A stretch of 64,000 bases of DNA from Pseudomonas syringae CC1557 (GCF_000452705.1 NZ_CP007014.1:992001-1056000); one strand, 5' to 3'; positions 29,099-38,317 are shown, counted from the first letter of the stretch. Made by a program: numbers and translations. The notes: a model not told the origin generated them from the sequence alone.

Positions 29099-30463
29099 TC
29101 AGAACTCGTGGTCAGCGTTATCCGGGTTCAGGTCGGTGATGCCCAGCTTGCCCGCCGCTTGCTCGATGGCGCCGGTCTGTTTGACCAGTGCGGCGATGGC
29201 GTCACGGACCACTTGATTGCCCGCGGTGTTGCCGGCGGCGATCAGTTGGTCGAAGTGTTCGCCCTTGTTGGCGTGATCGACGATGGCCTGCAGCTTGGCC
29301 TGGGTGTCGTCCAGGTCCGCGCGCAGTGTGGCGTCGGTGGCCGGATCTGCTTTAGCCACCAGCGACGAGAGGCTCGGGCCGCTTATTTTGCTGCCGTCGG
29401 TGCGGGTGTATTCGCCCAGATAAACGTTGCGAATGCCTTTGCCGTTGTAGAAGTGCGAATTGTGCGTGTTGTCGCTGAAGCAGTCGTGTTCGTCTTCGCT
29501 GGAGTTTGCTTCCAGCGCGACCTTCATGCGCTCGCCTGCCAGTTCACCCAAGGACAGACTGCCCATGCCGAACAGCATCTTGCGCAGGCCGCTTTCGCCG
29601 GACTCGGCTTCCAGCGTGGCGCGGTAGTTGTCGGCAACACCGGCTTTCCAGTTACCGGACATTTCTTCCAGGTCGCTGACCAGCAGGTCAGTGACCGCCT
29701 TGAGGTAGGCGCGGCGACGGTCGTTATGACCACCGGTAGCACCCGCGCCTTCAAGGTAGTCACTGGCTGGACGGTTGCCGGCGCCCGGGCCCGTGCCGTT
29801 CAGGTCCTGGCCCCAGAGCAGGAATTCGATGGCGTGGTAGCCCGTGGCGACGTTCGCCTCGGAACCGCCCAGCTCGTTGAGGCTGGCGAGTTTGTCGGGG
29901 GTGATCTCTTTGACGTCGACCTTGTCCTCGCCTACCTGAATTTCGGTGTTGGCGATGATGTTCGCGGTTGCGCCAGGATTGCCCAATGCGTGCTGGTAGT
30001 CCTTGGCCACGTAATCGATCAGGCCTTCGTCCAGGGGCCAGGCGTTAACCTGTCCTTCCCAGTCGTCGATAATGGTATTGCCGAAGCGGAACACTTCGCT
30101 CTGCATGTAAGGCACGCGGGCAGCAACCCAGGCATCCCGAGCAGCTTTCAGGGTTTCGTCATTGGGTTTGGCCAGAAACGCGTCGACGGCGGTGCTCAGT
30201 TTTTTCGCACCGGCTTCGGCATCGTCGAACACTGCTGACACCATGTTGGTGTAGTTGGCAACGACAGCTTTGGCAGCGGCATCGTCTGTCTGGGCTGCGG
30301 CAGCCGGTGCGGCGGCGGGTGCAGCAGGCGCTGGCGCGCTAGCCGGGGCGGCAGGGGTTGCGGCGGGAGCCGGTGCGGCTGCCTTGTCCTTGCCTTCACC
30401 GCAACCGGCGAGAGAGATAGCGATGGCCAACAGACTAGCGGTTGCCAGAGGCATACGAATCAT
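29099..30463 (-). CDS. icmP: Imelysin lipoprotein IcmP (EfeO-like, M75 family)
   Basis: A 454-residue lipoprotein: signal MIRMPLATASLLAIAISLAG with C21 in the lipobox, then an Ala/Pro-rich linker (about 28-57), then the imelysin domain. The metal motif GYHAIE at 207-212 keeps the H209-x-x-E212 pair. IcmP of P. aeruginosa was described as an insulin-cleaving metalloprotease, and the family is now tied to periplasmic iron uptake. It is monocistronic on the minus strand, near a second imelysin that has lost the His. A weak Fur-box-like sequence lies about 60-80 bases upstream. Confidence 0.9.
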   Translation of the reverse strand: MIRMPLATASLLAIAISLAGCGEGKDKAAAPAPAATPAAPASAPAPAAPAAAPAAAAQTDDAAAKAVVANYTNMVSAVFDDAEAGAKKLSTAVDAFLAKPNDETLKAARDAWVAARVPYMQSEVFRFGNTIIDDWEGQVNAWPLDEGLIDYVAKDYQHALGNPGATANIIANTEIQVGEDKVDVKEITPDKLASLNELGGSEANVATGYHAIEFLLWGQDLNGTGPGAGNRPASDYLEGAGATGGHNDRRRAYLKAVTDLLVSDLEEMSGNWKAGVADNYRATLEAESGESGLRKMLFGMGSLSLGELAGERMKVALEANSSEDEHDCFSDNTHNSHFYNGKGIRNVYLGEYTRTDGSKISGPSLSSLVAKADPATDATLRADLDDTQAKLQAIVDHANKGEHFDQLIAAGNTAGNQVVRDAIAALVKQTGAIEQAAGKLGITDLNPDNADHEF

Positions 30464-30642
30464 GACGGAATCCTGCGTCGATAGGGTTAAGGCGGAGGTG
30501 CGCCCAGAAAATCTGCGACATGATGCGAAAGATTTGCATTCGATGTAAAGGCAAAACGCCTTTGCCGGCGTGATCAGGTATTCGAGAGGTTGTAACAGAT
30601 GGTTTCAAGGCAGCTTGAGCAGCCCGGCCTGTGCGTCAATTT

Positions 30643-32694
30643 TCAGGGTATGACCGGATTGCCCTGACGTGCCTGCTTCAAATACGTCAGCAGCTCACGG
30701 CTCGGCAGCGGTTTGCTGTACAGGTAGCCCTGACCTTCATGGCAGCCTTCGGCCACGACGTAGGCTTCCTGCTCAACCGTTTCCACGCCCTCGGCAATCA
30801 CCTGCATACCCAGGCTTTTGCCCAACTGAATAATCGCCCGCACGATCGTGGCGTCATCGTCGTCATCAATCAGGTCCTGGACGAAACTCTTGTCGATCTT
30901 GATCTTGTCCAGCGGCAGACTTTTCAGGTAACTAAGCGATGAGTAACCCGTGCCGAAGTCATCGATGGCAATCAGCGCACCAGAGCGTCGCAAGCTGAGC
31001 AAGTGCTGGGCGGCGGTGTTGATGTCTTCCATCAGGCCGGTTTCGGTGACCTCCAGTTCCAGGCTGCGGGGCGGCAGGCGATATATCTGTAACAGGTTGT
31101 TCACGACCCTGGGAAGCTCGGCGTGATGCAGCTGCACGGTCGACAGGTTCACCGCCATGCGTAAATCGGTGAAGCCCTGATCAAGCCACTCGCGCAGTTG
31201 GCGGCAGGCCTGGTCGAGCACCCATTCGCCAATGGCGATGATGGTGCCGTTCTGCTCGGCCAGCGGGATAAACACGTCCGGCGGCACCAGGCCATGCTCC
31301 GGATGCTGCCAGCGAATCAGCGCTTCAACGCCGACCACACTGTGGTCGCGATAGCTGACCTGCGGTTGATAGACCAGGTACAACTGATTGCGTGGCAAGG
31401 CGTCGCGCAGGTCTTTTTCGAGTTCACGACGGCGGCGCATTTCGCTGTCGACGCTGGCAATGTAAAACTGATAGCGATTGCGCGAGCGGGCCTTGGCCAG
31501 CGTCATGGTCTGCTCGGCTTTCTGCAACAGTTTCTCGGTGCTGTCGCCATCCTCGGGGAAGAGGGTGATGCCGATGGTTGCCCTTAGCTGGATTCGCTGT
31601 TCGGCGACATCAAACGGGGCTTCGAGCTCATCAAGAATATTTTGCGCCAGTTCTGCCGCTTCGTAGGGCTGCTCGATGGTGGCCTGAACCAGCGCGAACT
31701 GATCGCCGCCCAGGCGCGCCAGAGCACCGAGTCGCCCGCTGTGCGCACGCAACCGGTCGGCGAGCGCCAGCAGCAACTGGTCGCCAGCCTGGTAGCTGAA
31801 CTGCTCGTTGATGCCCTTGAAGTCATCGAGACCCACGCAGAGCACTGCAACCCGGTGCTGTTGACGTCCGGCATCCTCCAGAATCCGGTCCAGCCGAGTC
31901 TGCAACTGGAGTCGGTTGGGCAAACCGGTCAGAAAATCGTACTGCGCCATGCGCTGCAGATTGCTTTCGGCCTCGTGACGCAGATAGGTGTTGCGCTCAA
32001 TGGAGGCCAGCAGTTGATTGGCGGTGTTGACCCAGATTCCCAGCTCGTTTTCTTCATGCCCCTTGAGCAGCGGCAATTGATGCTCGCTGGGGCGATCCGG
32101 GTTGATGGTGGTCAGGTGTTCGATGATTTTTGACAATGGCTTGGTCAGCAGCCAGTGATAAACCAGATACAGCACCAACCCCATCGCCAGTGCCCGCAGT
32201 ACGCCTGCGATGAAGATGATCCCGGCGTTGACCAAAAAGCTTTCGCCATAGTTGGCGGTGTCCAGCGTGATGCGCAAGTCGCCGTAGTACTCACTGTACG
32301 GGCTGCGTCCTACCAGTTGCGTGGAGAAGCTGCGCTCCTGGCCCAGAATGAGATCGGTCAGCCAGCGCGTCGGTGATGCCTTCAGCGGGCGGTCTTTTTC
32401 GGCAAGCAGGGTTTCGTTGGGATGTCCGATCGAGGCCATGCGTACCGAGTCATCCTGAAACAGACCTTCGATGACCTGCATGCCCATTTCCCTGTCCAGG
32501 CTGTAGACCGCCTGGGTTGAGGGATCGCGAAACATGCCGAGAATCCGCTCTGCATCGCTCGCCACTGTCTGGCGGGTCTTGTACGCATCGAAAACGATTT
32601 GCGCGCAGCTCAATACAACGCCGACCAGAAGCGCCGACAGCAGCACTACACGCAGCAGCTTTACCGACAGGCTGTTCTTGAGTTCCAGCTTCAA
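30643..32694 (-). CDS. bifA: Cyclic-di-GMP phosphodiesterase BifA (degenerate GGDEF plus EAL)
   Basis: A 683-residue membrane protein. Helices at about 11-33 and 156-178 enclose a periplasmic region, followed by a HAMP-like linker. The GGDEF domain carries GGDQF at 329-333, lacking the catalytic Glu, as in P. aeruginosa BifA. The EAL domain has its EAL at 457-459 (VEALIRWQ) and the metal site DDFGTGYSSL further on. BifA degrades cyclic-di-GMP and so favours swarming over biofilm. Its place just upstream of sodB on the same strand matches the P. aeruginosa neighbourhood. Confidence 0.95.
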   Translation of the reverse strand: MKLELKNSLSVKLLRVVLLSALLVGVVLSCAQIVFDAYKTRQTVASDAERILGMFRDPSTQAVYSLDREMGMQVIEGLFQDDSVRMASIGHPNETLLAEKDRPLKASPTRWLTDLILGQERSFSTQLVGRSPYSEYYGDLRITLDTANYGESFLVNAGIIFIAGVLRALAMGLVLYLVYHWLLTKPLSKIIEHLTTINPDRPSEHQLPLLKGHEENELGIWVNTANQLLASIERNTYLRHEAESNLQRMAQYDFLTGLPNRLQLQTRLDRILEDAGRQQHRVAVLCVGLDDFKGINEQFSYQAGDQLLLALADRLRAHSGRLGALARLGGDQFALVQATIEQPYEAAELAQNILDELEAPFDVAEQRIQLRATIGITLFPEDGDSTEKLLQKAEQTMTLAKARSRNRYQFYIASVDSEMRRRRELEKDLRDALPRNQLYLVYQPQVSYRDHSVVGVEALIRWQHPEHGLVPPDVFIPLAEQNGTIIAIGEWVLDQACRQLREWLDQGFTDLRMAVNLSTVQLHHAELPRVVNNLLQIYRLPPRSLELEVTETGLMEDINTAAQHLLSLRRSGALIAIDDFGTGYSSLSYLKSLPLDKIKIDKSFVQDLIDDDDDATIVRAIIQLGKSLGMQVIAEGVETVEQEAYVVAEGCHEGQGYLYSKPLPSRELLTYLKQARQGNPVIP

Positions 32695-33000
32695 TGGCCG
32701 TTCCTTAGTTCGTGTCGGAGGGCGCGTATGGCCCCGTCACCCTCGAAAAACCGGTTGACCCATAGAGGGCTCGCACCGGCTGATCTTCGCGTTCCTTGCA
32801 CCCACTGGCCCACGCCACCTCGATGCATCGGGCGGCCATGTGCGTAACTTGAGCAGGACACTGTAAAGAATTAAGTCGTGATAATTAGCTAACTAGCGTT
32901 TTCTGACAATACAAAAGTACAGGCGGCAGGTTAAAAACATTTCTGCTTCGCATGGATGAAAAACTGGTCGTCCGAGGGCATTTCGCTGGGGGCAGGCCAT
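32695..33000. other. Intergenic region bifA/sodB, no gene seen
   Basis: About 300 bases upstream of bifA. It becomes AT-rich between 32870 and 32955, where the bifA promoter probably lies. No reading frame, repeat or clear operator was found. Confidence 0.5.
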
Positions 33001-33025
33001 AAAAAACCCGGCGCATGGCCGGGTT
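33001..33025 (-). terminator. Terminator of sodB
   Basis: CCCGGC (33007-33012) pairs with GCCGGG (33018-33023), extended by A-T pairs. The minus strand ends in six T residues. Confidence 0.9.
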
Positions 33026-33042
33026 CTTCAGGGTTGCCGGAC

Positions 33043-33624
33043 TCAGGAAGCGAATTGCTCAGCCACGAATTTCCAGTTCACCAGGTTCCAGAACGCTTCT
33101 ACATACTTCGGACGCAGGTTGCGATAGTCGATGTAGTAGGCGTGTTCCCAGACATCGCAGGTCAGCAACGGCTTGTCACCGCTGGTCAGCGGGTTGCCAG
33201 CGCCGATAGTGCTGGCCAGTGCCAGGGAGCCATCAGCCTTTTTCACAAGCCAGCCCCAGCCGGAGCCGAAGGTGCCGATGGAAGTCTTGCTGAACTCTTC
33301 CTTGAACTTCTCGAACGAGCCGAAGGCGGTGTTGATCGCATCAGCCAGCGCACCGGTAGGTTCACCACCAGCGTTTGGCGCCAGGCAGTTCCAGTAGAAC
33401 GTGTGGTTCCAGACCTGCGCGGCGTTGTTGAAGATACCGCCCGAGGAAGTCTTGATGATCTCTTCCAGCGTCTTGCCTTCGAACTCGGTGCCTGGCACCA
33501 GGTTGTTCAGGTTCACGACGTAGGTGTTGTGGTGCTTGTCGTGGTGATATTCCAGAGTCTCCGCAGAAATGTGCGGCACCAGAGCGTCTTTGGCGTAAGG
33601 CAGTGGCGGCAATTCAAAAGCCAT
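33043..33624 (-). CDS. sodB: Iron superoxide dismutase SodB
   Basis: A 193-residue cytosolic Fe-superoxide dismutase, which converts superoxide to hydrogen peroxide and oxygen. Metal ligands can be placed as H27 (in EYHHDKHH), H74 (QVWNHTFYW) and D157-H161 ([11 protein letters not shown]). The [10 protein letters not shown] and GSGWGWLV segments are of the Fe-type rather than Mn-type enzyme. It is monocistronic with its own terminator. In Pseudomonas sodB is kept on by iron through Fur and small RNAs, but I could not locate such a site here with confidence. Confidence 0.97.
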   Translation of the reverse strand: MAFELPPLPYAKDALVPHISAETLEYHHDKHHNTYVVNLNNLVPGTEFEGKTLEEIIKTSSGGIFNNAAQVWNHTFYWNCLAPNAGGEPTGALADAINTAFGSFEKFKEEFSKTSIGTFGSGWGWLVKKADGSLALASTIGAGNPLTSGDKPLLTCDVWEHAYYIDYRNLRPKYVEAFWNLVNWKFVAEQFAS

Positions 33625-33814
33625 GGTTTATCTCCTTTCAGGTCAATTGCGGTAGTCGCACGGCCGATCACGGGCGGCCAGATACAGCATGCACCGGGAG
33701 TTTTACTCTTTTGCGGCGCAGACCCCGGACTATAGCACCGGGCCTGCGGCTTAACCACGCAACAACTGTGTGGGATAGAGGTTCCCGCGCTGTTGCCTCA
33801 ACGACATGAAACCT

Positions 33815-34417
33815 TCAGGCCGACTGGATCAATTGCCACGCCACGCTGAACATCATGACCGCCACCATCACATCCAGCAGACGCCATGTGGCAGGGCGGG
33901 CCAGCCAGGGAGCGAGCCAGGCCGCGCCGATGGCGAGGCAGGAGAACCACAAAAAAGAAGCGCTTGCGGCGCCGGCCACATAGGCCCCCGGCACACTTTG
34001 CTGTGCCCCGAGCGAGCCGATCAGCAATACGGTGTCCAGATAAACGTGCGGGTTGAGCAAGGTAACGGCCAATGCACTGAGCAGTACCGTGCGGCGCGAC
34101 TTTTTGCCCGCCGCCGCGCTTTGTTCGAGGCTCTGTTTCGAGCAGGCCCGGCGCAGGGCCTGCAAACCGTACCCACTGAGAAATATCACACCGCCCCAGC
34201 GTGCTACCGCCAACAAGGTCGGGTTTTGCGCCAGCACACTGGCCAGACCGAACACCCCGGCGGTGACCAGAATGACATCGCAGATAACGCAGAGCATCGC
34301 GACCGACACAGGGTGTTCACGGCGCAGACCCTGAGCCAGCACGAAGGCGTTTTGCGAGCCGATGGCCATGATCAGGCCAGCGGCGATCAGCAATCCGTTG
34401 AAGTAGCTTTGCCACAT
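33815..34417 (-). CDS. argO: LysE/ArgO-family amino acid exporter
   Basis: A 200-residue inner-membrane transporter with about six helices. The N terminus FNGLLIAAGLIMAIGSQNAF and the LLNPHVYLDTVLLIGS segment are characteristic of LysE/ArgO exporters of basic amino acids. It is divergent from a LysR regulator of the ArgP type, the same arrangement by which ArgP activates argO in E. coli in response to arginine. ATG 34417 is used because the in-frame extension upstream is polar and atypical. The exact substrate, arginine or lysine, is inferred. Confidence 0.87.
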   Translation of the reverse strand: MWQSYFNGLLIAAGLIMAIGSQNAFVLAQGLRREHPVSVAMLCVICDVILVTAGVFGLASVLAQNPTLLAVARWGGVIFLSGYGLQALRRACSKQSLEQSAAAGKKSRRTVLLSALAVTLLNPHVYLDTVLLIGSLGAQQSVPGAYVAGAASASFLWFSCLAIGAAWLAPWLARPATWRLLDVMVAVMMFSVAWQLIQSA

Positions 34418-34512
34418 AAATACGTTCCCATCGAGCAGATTGAGATGGCGATTCTCGGGACTGAAGCGGTATAAGGAAAACCAATAATCCTGATCGCTCA
34501 TTAGGGAAAGTG
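34418..34512. promoter_or_regulatory. argO/argP divergent promoter region
   Basis: A 95-base gap between divergent argO and its LysR-type regulator, rich in A and T near 34480-34500. It should hold the regulator's operator. I did not fix a single T-N11-A site. Confidence 0.45.
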
Positions 34513-35412
34513 ATGTTCGACTACAAACTGTTGTCTGCGCTCGCTGCAGTCATCGAACAGGCCGGGTTCGAACGGGCGGCCCATGTGCTGGGGCTGTCGC
34601 AGTCAGCCGTCTCGCAACGTATCAAATTGCTTGAAGCGCGTATCGGCCAGCCGGTTCTGGTCAGGGCCACGCCGCCCAGCCCGACAGACATCGGGCGACG
34701 CCTGCTCAATCACGTGCAGCAAGTGCGACTGCTGGAACGCGATCTGCAAAGCCAGGTGCCTGCCCTGGATGAAGAGGGCAGGCCCGAGCGTTTGCGGATC
34801 GCCTTGAACGCCGACAGTCTGGCAACCTGGTGGGCACCGGCCATTGGTGATTTCTGTACGCAGCATAGTCTGTTGCTGGACCTGGTGGTCGAAGATCAGG
34901 ACGTCGGGCTCAAACGCATGCGTGCTGGTGAAGTGGCGGCCTGCCTGTGTGGCAGCGAGCGCCCCGTGGCCGGGGCGCGCAGTCAGTTGCTGGGGGCGAT
35001 GCGCTATCGGGCGCTGGCCAGCCCGGCATTCATCGCACGCCATTTTCCGGGCGGTGTCAGCCCGGAAAAGCTGGTCAGATCAGCGGCGCTCGTTTACGGG
35101 CCGGATGATCTTTTGCAGCATCGTTATCTGGCGCTGCTTGGTGTGCAGGACGGTTTCGAGCATCATTTGTGCCCGTCCTCCGAAGGTTTCATCCGTATGA
35201 TTGAAGCCGGAATGGGCTGGGGGCTGGCGCCCGAGCTGCAAGTACGCGAGCAATTACGCAGTGGCACGCTGCTTGAGCTGCTGCCGGATCGCTGTATTGA
35301 TGTGCCGTTGTACTGGCACCATTGGCGCAACGGCGGTCAGTTGCTGACCCGTCTCACCGAGCATCTGGCACAACATGCTGCCCACTGGCTGGTGCCGTTG
35401 AGCGATGAATGA
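34513..35412 (+). CDS. argP: LysR-family regulator ArgP
   Basis: A 299-residue LysR-type transcription factor. The N-terminal helix-turn-helix covers about residues 1-60 (GFERAAHVLGLSQSAVSQRI). The effector-binding domain follows (from about 90). ArgP (IciA) senses lysine or arginine and controls argO and other genes. The divergent LysE-type exporter next to it supports the name. ATG 34513 is preceded by AGGGAA; a GTG one codon upstream is an alternative start. Confidence 0.88.
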   Translation: MFDYKLLSALAAVIEQAGFERAAHVLGLSQSAVSQRIKLLEARIGQPVLVRATPPSPTDIGRRLLNHVQQVRLLERDLQSQVPALDEEGRPERLRIALNADSLATWWAPAIGDFCTQHSLLLDLVVEDQDVGLKRMRAGEVAACLCGSERPVAGARSQLLGAMRYRALASPAFIARHFPGGVSPEKLVRSAALVYGPDDLLQHRYLALLGVQDGFEHHLCPSSEGFIRMIEAGMGWGLAPELQVREQLRSGTLLELLPDRCIDVPLYWHHWRNGGQLLTRLTEHLAQHAAHWLVPLSDE

Positions 35413-35486
35413 TCGTCATTACGATCATGTGTAATCAATGCGGGTCGGGTTACTCCCGTCACGCAGACGCGTTAATGGAGCGGTAA

Positions 35487-36479
35487 ATGAAAATTCTGGT
35501 CACCGGCGCAAGCGGCTTCATCGGCGGACGCTTCGCGCGTTTTGCCCTTGAGCAGGGCATGAGCGTGCGGATCAATGGCCGTCGTGCCGATGCTGTCGAG
35601 CATCTGGTCAGGCGCGGCGCCGAGTTTATTCAGGGCGACCTTGCCGACCCGTATCTGGTGCAAGCGCTGTGCGATGACGTCGAGGCCGTGGTGCATTGCG
35701 CCGGCTCCGTCGGCGTGTGGGGGCGTCGTCAGGATTTTATGCAGGGCAACGTGCAGCTCACCGAGAACATTGTCGAGGGCTGCCTGAAACAAAGAGTGCG
35801 CCGGCTGGTCCACCTGTCATCGCCGTCGATCTATTTCAATGGTCGCTCGCGCCGCGATATTACCGAAGACCAAGTGCCCAAGCGCTTCCACAACCACTAT
35901 GCGGCCACCAAATACCTGGCCGAGCAAAAGGTCTTCGGCGCTGAAGAGTTCGGCCTGGAAGTGATTGCCCTGCGGCCGCGCTTCGTCACTGGTGCAGGCG
36001 ACAACAGTATTTTTCCGCGCCTGCTGCACATGCAGCGCAAGAAGCGTCTGTCGATTGTCGGCAACGGCCTGAACATGGTCGACTTCACCAGCATGCAGAA
36101 CCTTAATGAAGCGTTGTTAAGCAGTTTGCTGGCAACCGGGTCTGCGCTGGGCAAGGCGTACAACATCAGCAACGGCACGCCTGTCCCGTTGTGGGATGCG
36201 ATCAATTATGTGATGCGGCAGATGCAGTTGCCTCAGGTTACTCGTTATCGTTCTTACGGGCTGGCCTACAGTGCGGCGGCGATCAATGAAGCGGCCTGCA
36301 TGCTATGGCCGGGCCGACCTGAACCTACGCTGTCCAGACTGGGCATGCAGGTCATGAACAAGGACTTCACGCTTGATATAAGCCGTGCAAGGCATTATCT
36401 GGATTATCAGCCGCAGGTCAGCCTGTGGACGGCACTGGATGAGTTCTGTGGCTGGTGGCGGGTACAGAACGGGATGTGA
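35487..36479 (+). CDS. NAD-dependent epimerase/dehydratase (extended SDR)
   Basis: A 330-residue extended short-chain dehydrogenase. The nucleotide-binding motif TGASGFIG is at residues 6-13, and the active site is Y138-x3-K142 (YAATK) with SSPSIYFNGR upstream. The pattern resembles the 3-beta-hydroxysteroid dehydrogenase / OleD-like branch. It starts 74 bases after argP and is followed by a coiled-coil membrane protein. The substrate cannot be told from the sequence. Confidence 0.85.
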   Translation: MKILVTGASGFIGGRFARFALEQGMSVRINGRRADAVEHLVRRGAEFIQGDLADPYLVQALCDDVEAVVHCAGSVGVWGRRQDFMQGNVQLTENIVEGCLKQRVRRLVHLSSPSIYFNGRSRRDITEDQVPKRFHNHYAATKYLAEQKVFGAEEFGLEVIALRPRFVTGAGDNSIFPRLLHMQRKKRLSIVGNGLNMVDFTSMQNLNEALLSSLLATGSALGKAYNISNGTPVPLWDAINYVMRQMQLPQVTRYRSYGLAYSAAAINEAACMLWPGRPEPTLSRLGMQVMNKDFTLDISRARHYLDYQPQVSLWTALDEFCGWWRVQNGM

Positions 36480-36565
36480 ATGCAGTAGTGGCACAGTGAG
36501 ATTGGTCACGGTGCTGTTGTTATACTGCCCGACTTTGGTTTCAACAGCTTCCTGAAGGGTTATCC

Positions 36566-37417
36566 ATGCGCAACGATCCATACGATGACGTCGATGACGT
36601 TCCCCACCTCACCGCCAAAGACGACGATGACGATTTTGTCGTGGGCAGTGAAGCGCGTGATCGCACCACGGTCTATTCGCGCACCACGCCTGTGGTCAAG
36701 GTCAAGGGCCCGAGCACCGGGCCGCTCTGGGCATTGGTCGGTGCGCTGTTTATCGCGTTTTGTGGTCTGGGCTGGTGGAGCTTTCAGCAGGTTTCCCTGA
36801 TGGAGCAACAACTGGTGGCGACGCAGGAAAGCTTTGCGCGCATCAGCGAAGAAGCGGCGGGGCGTTTGCAGGATATCTCCGGCAAGGTCGTGGCCACCGA
36901 ATCGCTGTCCAGCGACGGCGAAGCTCTCAAGCAGCGTATCAAGTTGCTCGAAGCGCAACTGGAAGACCAGGACAAACAACGTGAAGGCGTTGAAGGTCAG
37001 CAGGGCAGCCTCGACAAGCGTCTGGAGCAGATGGCCGCGCAAACGGCGCAGCAGCACACCGAAAACGCGCAGACCCAGGAGCAACTGAAAAGCGTAGTCG
37101 CTGAACTGGCCGCGTTGAAGGCCGTGTTGCCTGACCTGAAAACCGCCCAGGCTGAGCAGGGCAAGCTGGACGCCCAGATCAAGAGCGTGGCAGCCGATGT
37201 AGCAACGCTGAAAAAGCAGGGCAATCCGTCCGCTACTGTCGAACGACTGGAGCAGGAGCTGATGGTCTTGAAAAGCGAACAGGAAAACCGCCCGGCACCG
37301 TCAGCAGAAACCAATACCGCCGAGTTCGACGCATTTCGTGCTCAGGTCACTCGTAACATCAACACCCTGACCAGCCAGATCCAGAATCTGTCGCAACAGC
37401 TCAACGCACGTCGTTGA
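36566..37417 (+). CDS. Membrane-anchored coiled-coil protein of unknown function
   Basis: A 283-residue protein: an acidic cytoplasmic N terminus (DDDDDFVVG), one transmembrane helix at about residues 51-72 (PLWALVGALFIAFCGLGWW), then about 200 residues of Glu/Gln/Lys/Ala-rich coiled coil in the periplasm, ending ITSLTSQIQNLSQQLNARR-like heptads. No catalytic motif. The shape recalls envelope-spanning spacer proteins, but no function is assigned. A strong terminator with ten T residues follows. Confidence 0.8.
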   Translation: MRNDPYDDVDDVPHLTAKDDDDDFVVGSEARDRTTVYSRTTPVVKVKGPSTGPLWALVGALFIAFCGLGWWSFQQVSLMEQQLVATQESFARISEEAAGRLQDISGKVVATESLSSDGEALKQRIKLLEAQLEDQDKQREGVEGQQGSLDKRLEQMAAQTAQQHTENAQTQEQLKSVVAELAALKAVLPDLKTAQAEQGKLDAQIKSVAADVATLKKQGNPSATVERLEQELMVLKSEQENRPAPSAETNTAEFDAFRAQVTRNINTLTSQIQNLSQQLNARR

Positions 37418-37420
37418 AAC

Positions 37421-37474
37421 CGGGCCTTGCCTGCTGCTATCCATAGCGGCAGGCAGGTGGCCCGTTTTTTTTTT
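37421..37474 (+). terminator. Rho-independent terminator of the coiled-coil gene
   Basis: CGGGCC (37421-37426) pairs with GGCCCG (37459-37464), with inner pairing of TTGCCTGC to GCAGGCA-type bases, followed by ten T residues (37465-37474). Confidence 0.93.
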
Positions 37475-37555
37475 GCACTCCGTACATAGTTATATGCCTG
37501 CCAATTGAGGGAAGGCTTACGCTTGCCTGGCAGTTAAATAAATGGAGTTTCAATA

Positions 37556-38245
37556 ATGAATGGAATCAAGGATATGCGCCCTAATACGCCGGAAGAAACC
37601 ATCGAAATAGATGACAGCGTTGCTGAAGAACTTCAGCCCGTGCATCCAGAGTATCTGGTATCAACCAAACCAAAAGTAAACGTCAAGCCTCCGGTCAAGG
37701 TGAAAACCCCACTCAAACCGCCGGTGAAACCTCCGATCAAGACAACGGACCCGCTCAAGCCGCCAGTCAAACCTCCGATCAAGACAAAGGACCCGGTCAA
37801 GCCGCCGGTCAAACCGCGGGTCAAGCCCTCTATCAGTGAGCCATTGCCGCAGGCGATGCCCCCGATACCTGCGGCACCCTCGCGTCTGGACAAGCTACTG
37901 GCAGTCGTCAACACCGCAACAGGTGTTCTGCAACTGGTCCAGCCGCTCAATAGCGTGGTCAACCCGGACGGCACGGTCAGCTATCCAAACGGCAGCGTCG
38001 AGTCTGCAGATGGTCAATCCGTCACCCATCCTGACGGAGCCTTGCAGAACCTCGACGGCACGACGGTGCATGTCGATGGCTCGATAGAGCACCCCAATGG
38101 TGATGTCCAGCACAAGGATGGAACCTGGGTTTTTGCGGATGGCTCGGTCAACTACCCGGACGGCCGCTGGAAAATGGTGGATGGTACGATCACCGACGCC
38201 GAAGGCAATGTGTTAGGTACAGTCAAGCCTGACGCTGCACCGTAA
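37556..38245 (+). CDS. Unrecognised repeat protein (Lys/Pro tandem region plus DG-heptad solenoid)
   Basis: A 229-residue protein with no signal peptide. Residues 1-36 are acidic. Residues 38-93 form a Lys/Pro tandem region with the unit DPLKPPVKPPIKT, encoded by a 42-base tandem repeat. Residues 109-130 are an amphipathic or hydrophobic stretch. Residues 137-221 contain about twelve seven-residue units of the pattern x-(D/N/E)-G-x4 (for example PDGTVSY, PNGSVES, VDGSIEH, ADGSVNY), one with an extra residue. This spacing suggests a beta-solenoid or beta-roll. I do not recognise the family. A start with GGAG upstream and flanking terminators show it is a single-gene unit. Confidence 0.75.
   Translation: MNGIKDMRPNTPEETIEIDDSVAEELQPVHPEYLVSTKPKVNVKPPVKVKTPLKPPVKPPIKTTDPLKPPVKPPIKTKDPVKPPVKPRVKPSISEPLPQAMPPIPAAPSRLDKLLAVVNTATGVLQLVQPLNSVVNPDGTVSYPNGSVESADGQSVTHPDGALQNLDGTTVHVDGSIEHPNGDVQHKDGTWVFADGSVNYPDGRWKMVDGTITDAEGNVLGTVKPDAAP
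37708..37826 (+). repeat. 42-base tandem repeat inside the Lys/Pro-rich gene
   Basis: Two near-identical 42-base units (37708-37749 and 37750-37791) and a partial third up to about 37826 encode TPLKPPVKPPIKT-type segments. Because units are whole codons, copy-number change would lengthen or shorten the protein without a frameshift. Confidence 0.85.
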
Positions 38246-38267
38246 CGTTCCCCGTTAGACGGGCGAT

Positions 38268-38301
38268 AAAAAACCCTGACTCTTGCGAGTCAGGGTTTTT
38301 T
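38268..38301. terminator. Bidirectional terminator between the repeat protein and xenB
   Basis: AAAAAACCCTGACTC (38268-38282) pairs with GAGTCAGGGTTTTTT (38287-38301) around TTGC, with T-runs on both strands for the two convergent genes. Confidence 0.95.
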
Positions 38302-38317
38302 GCCTTGCAGTAACGTG

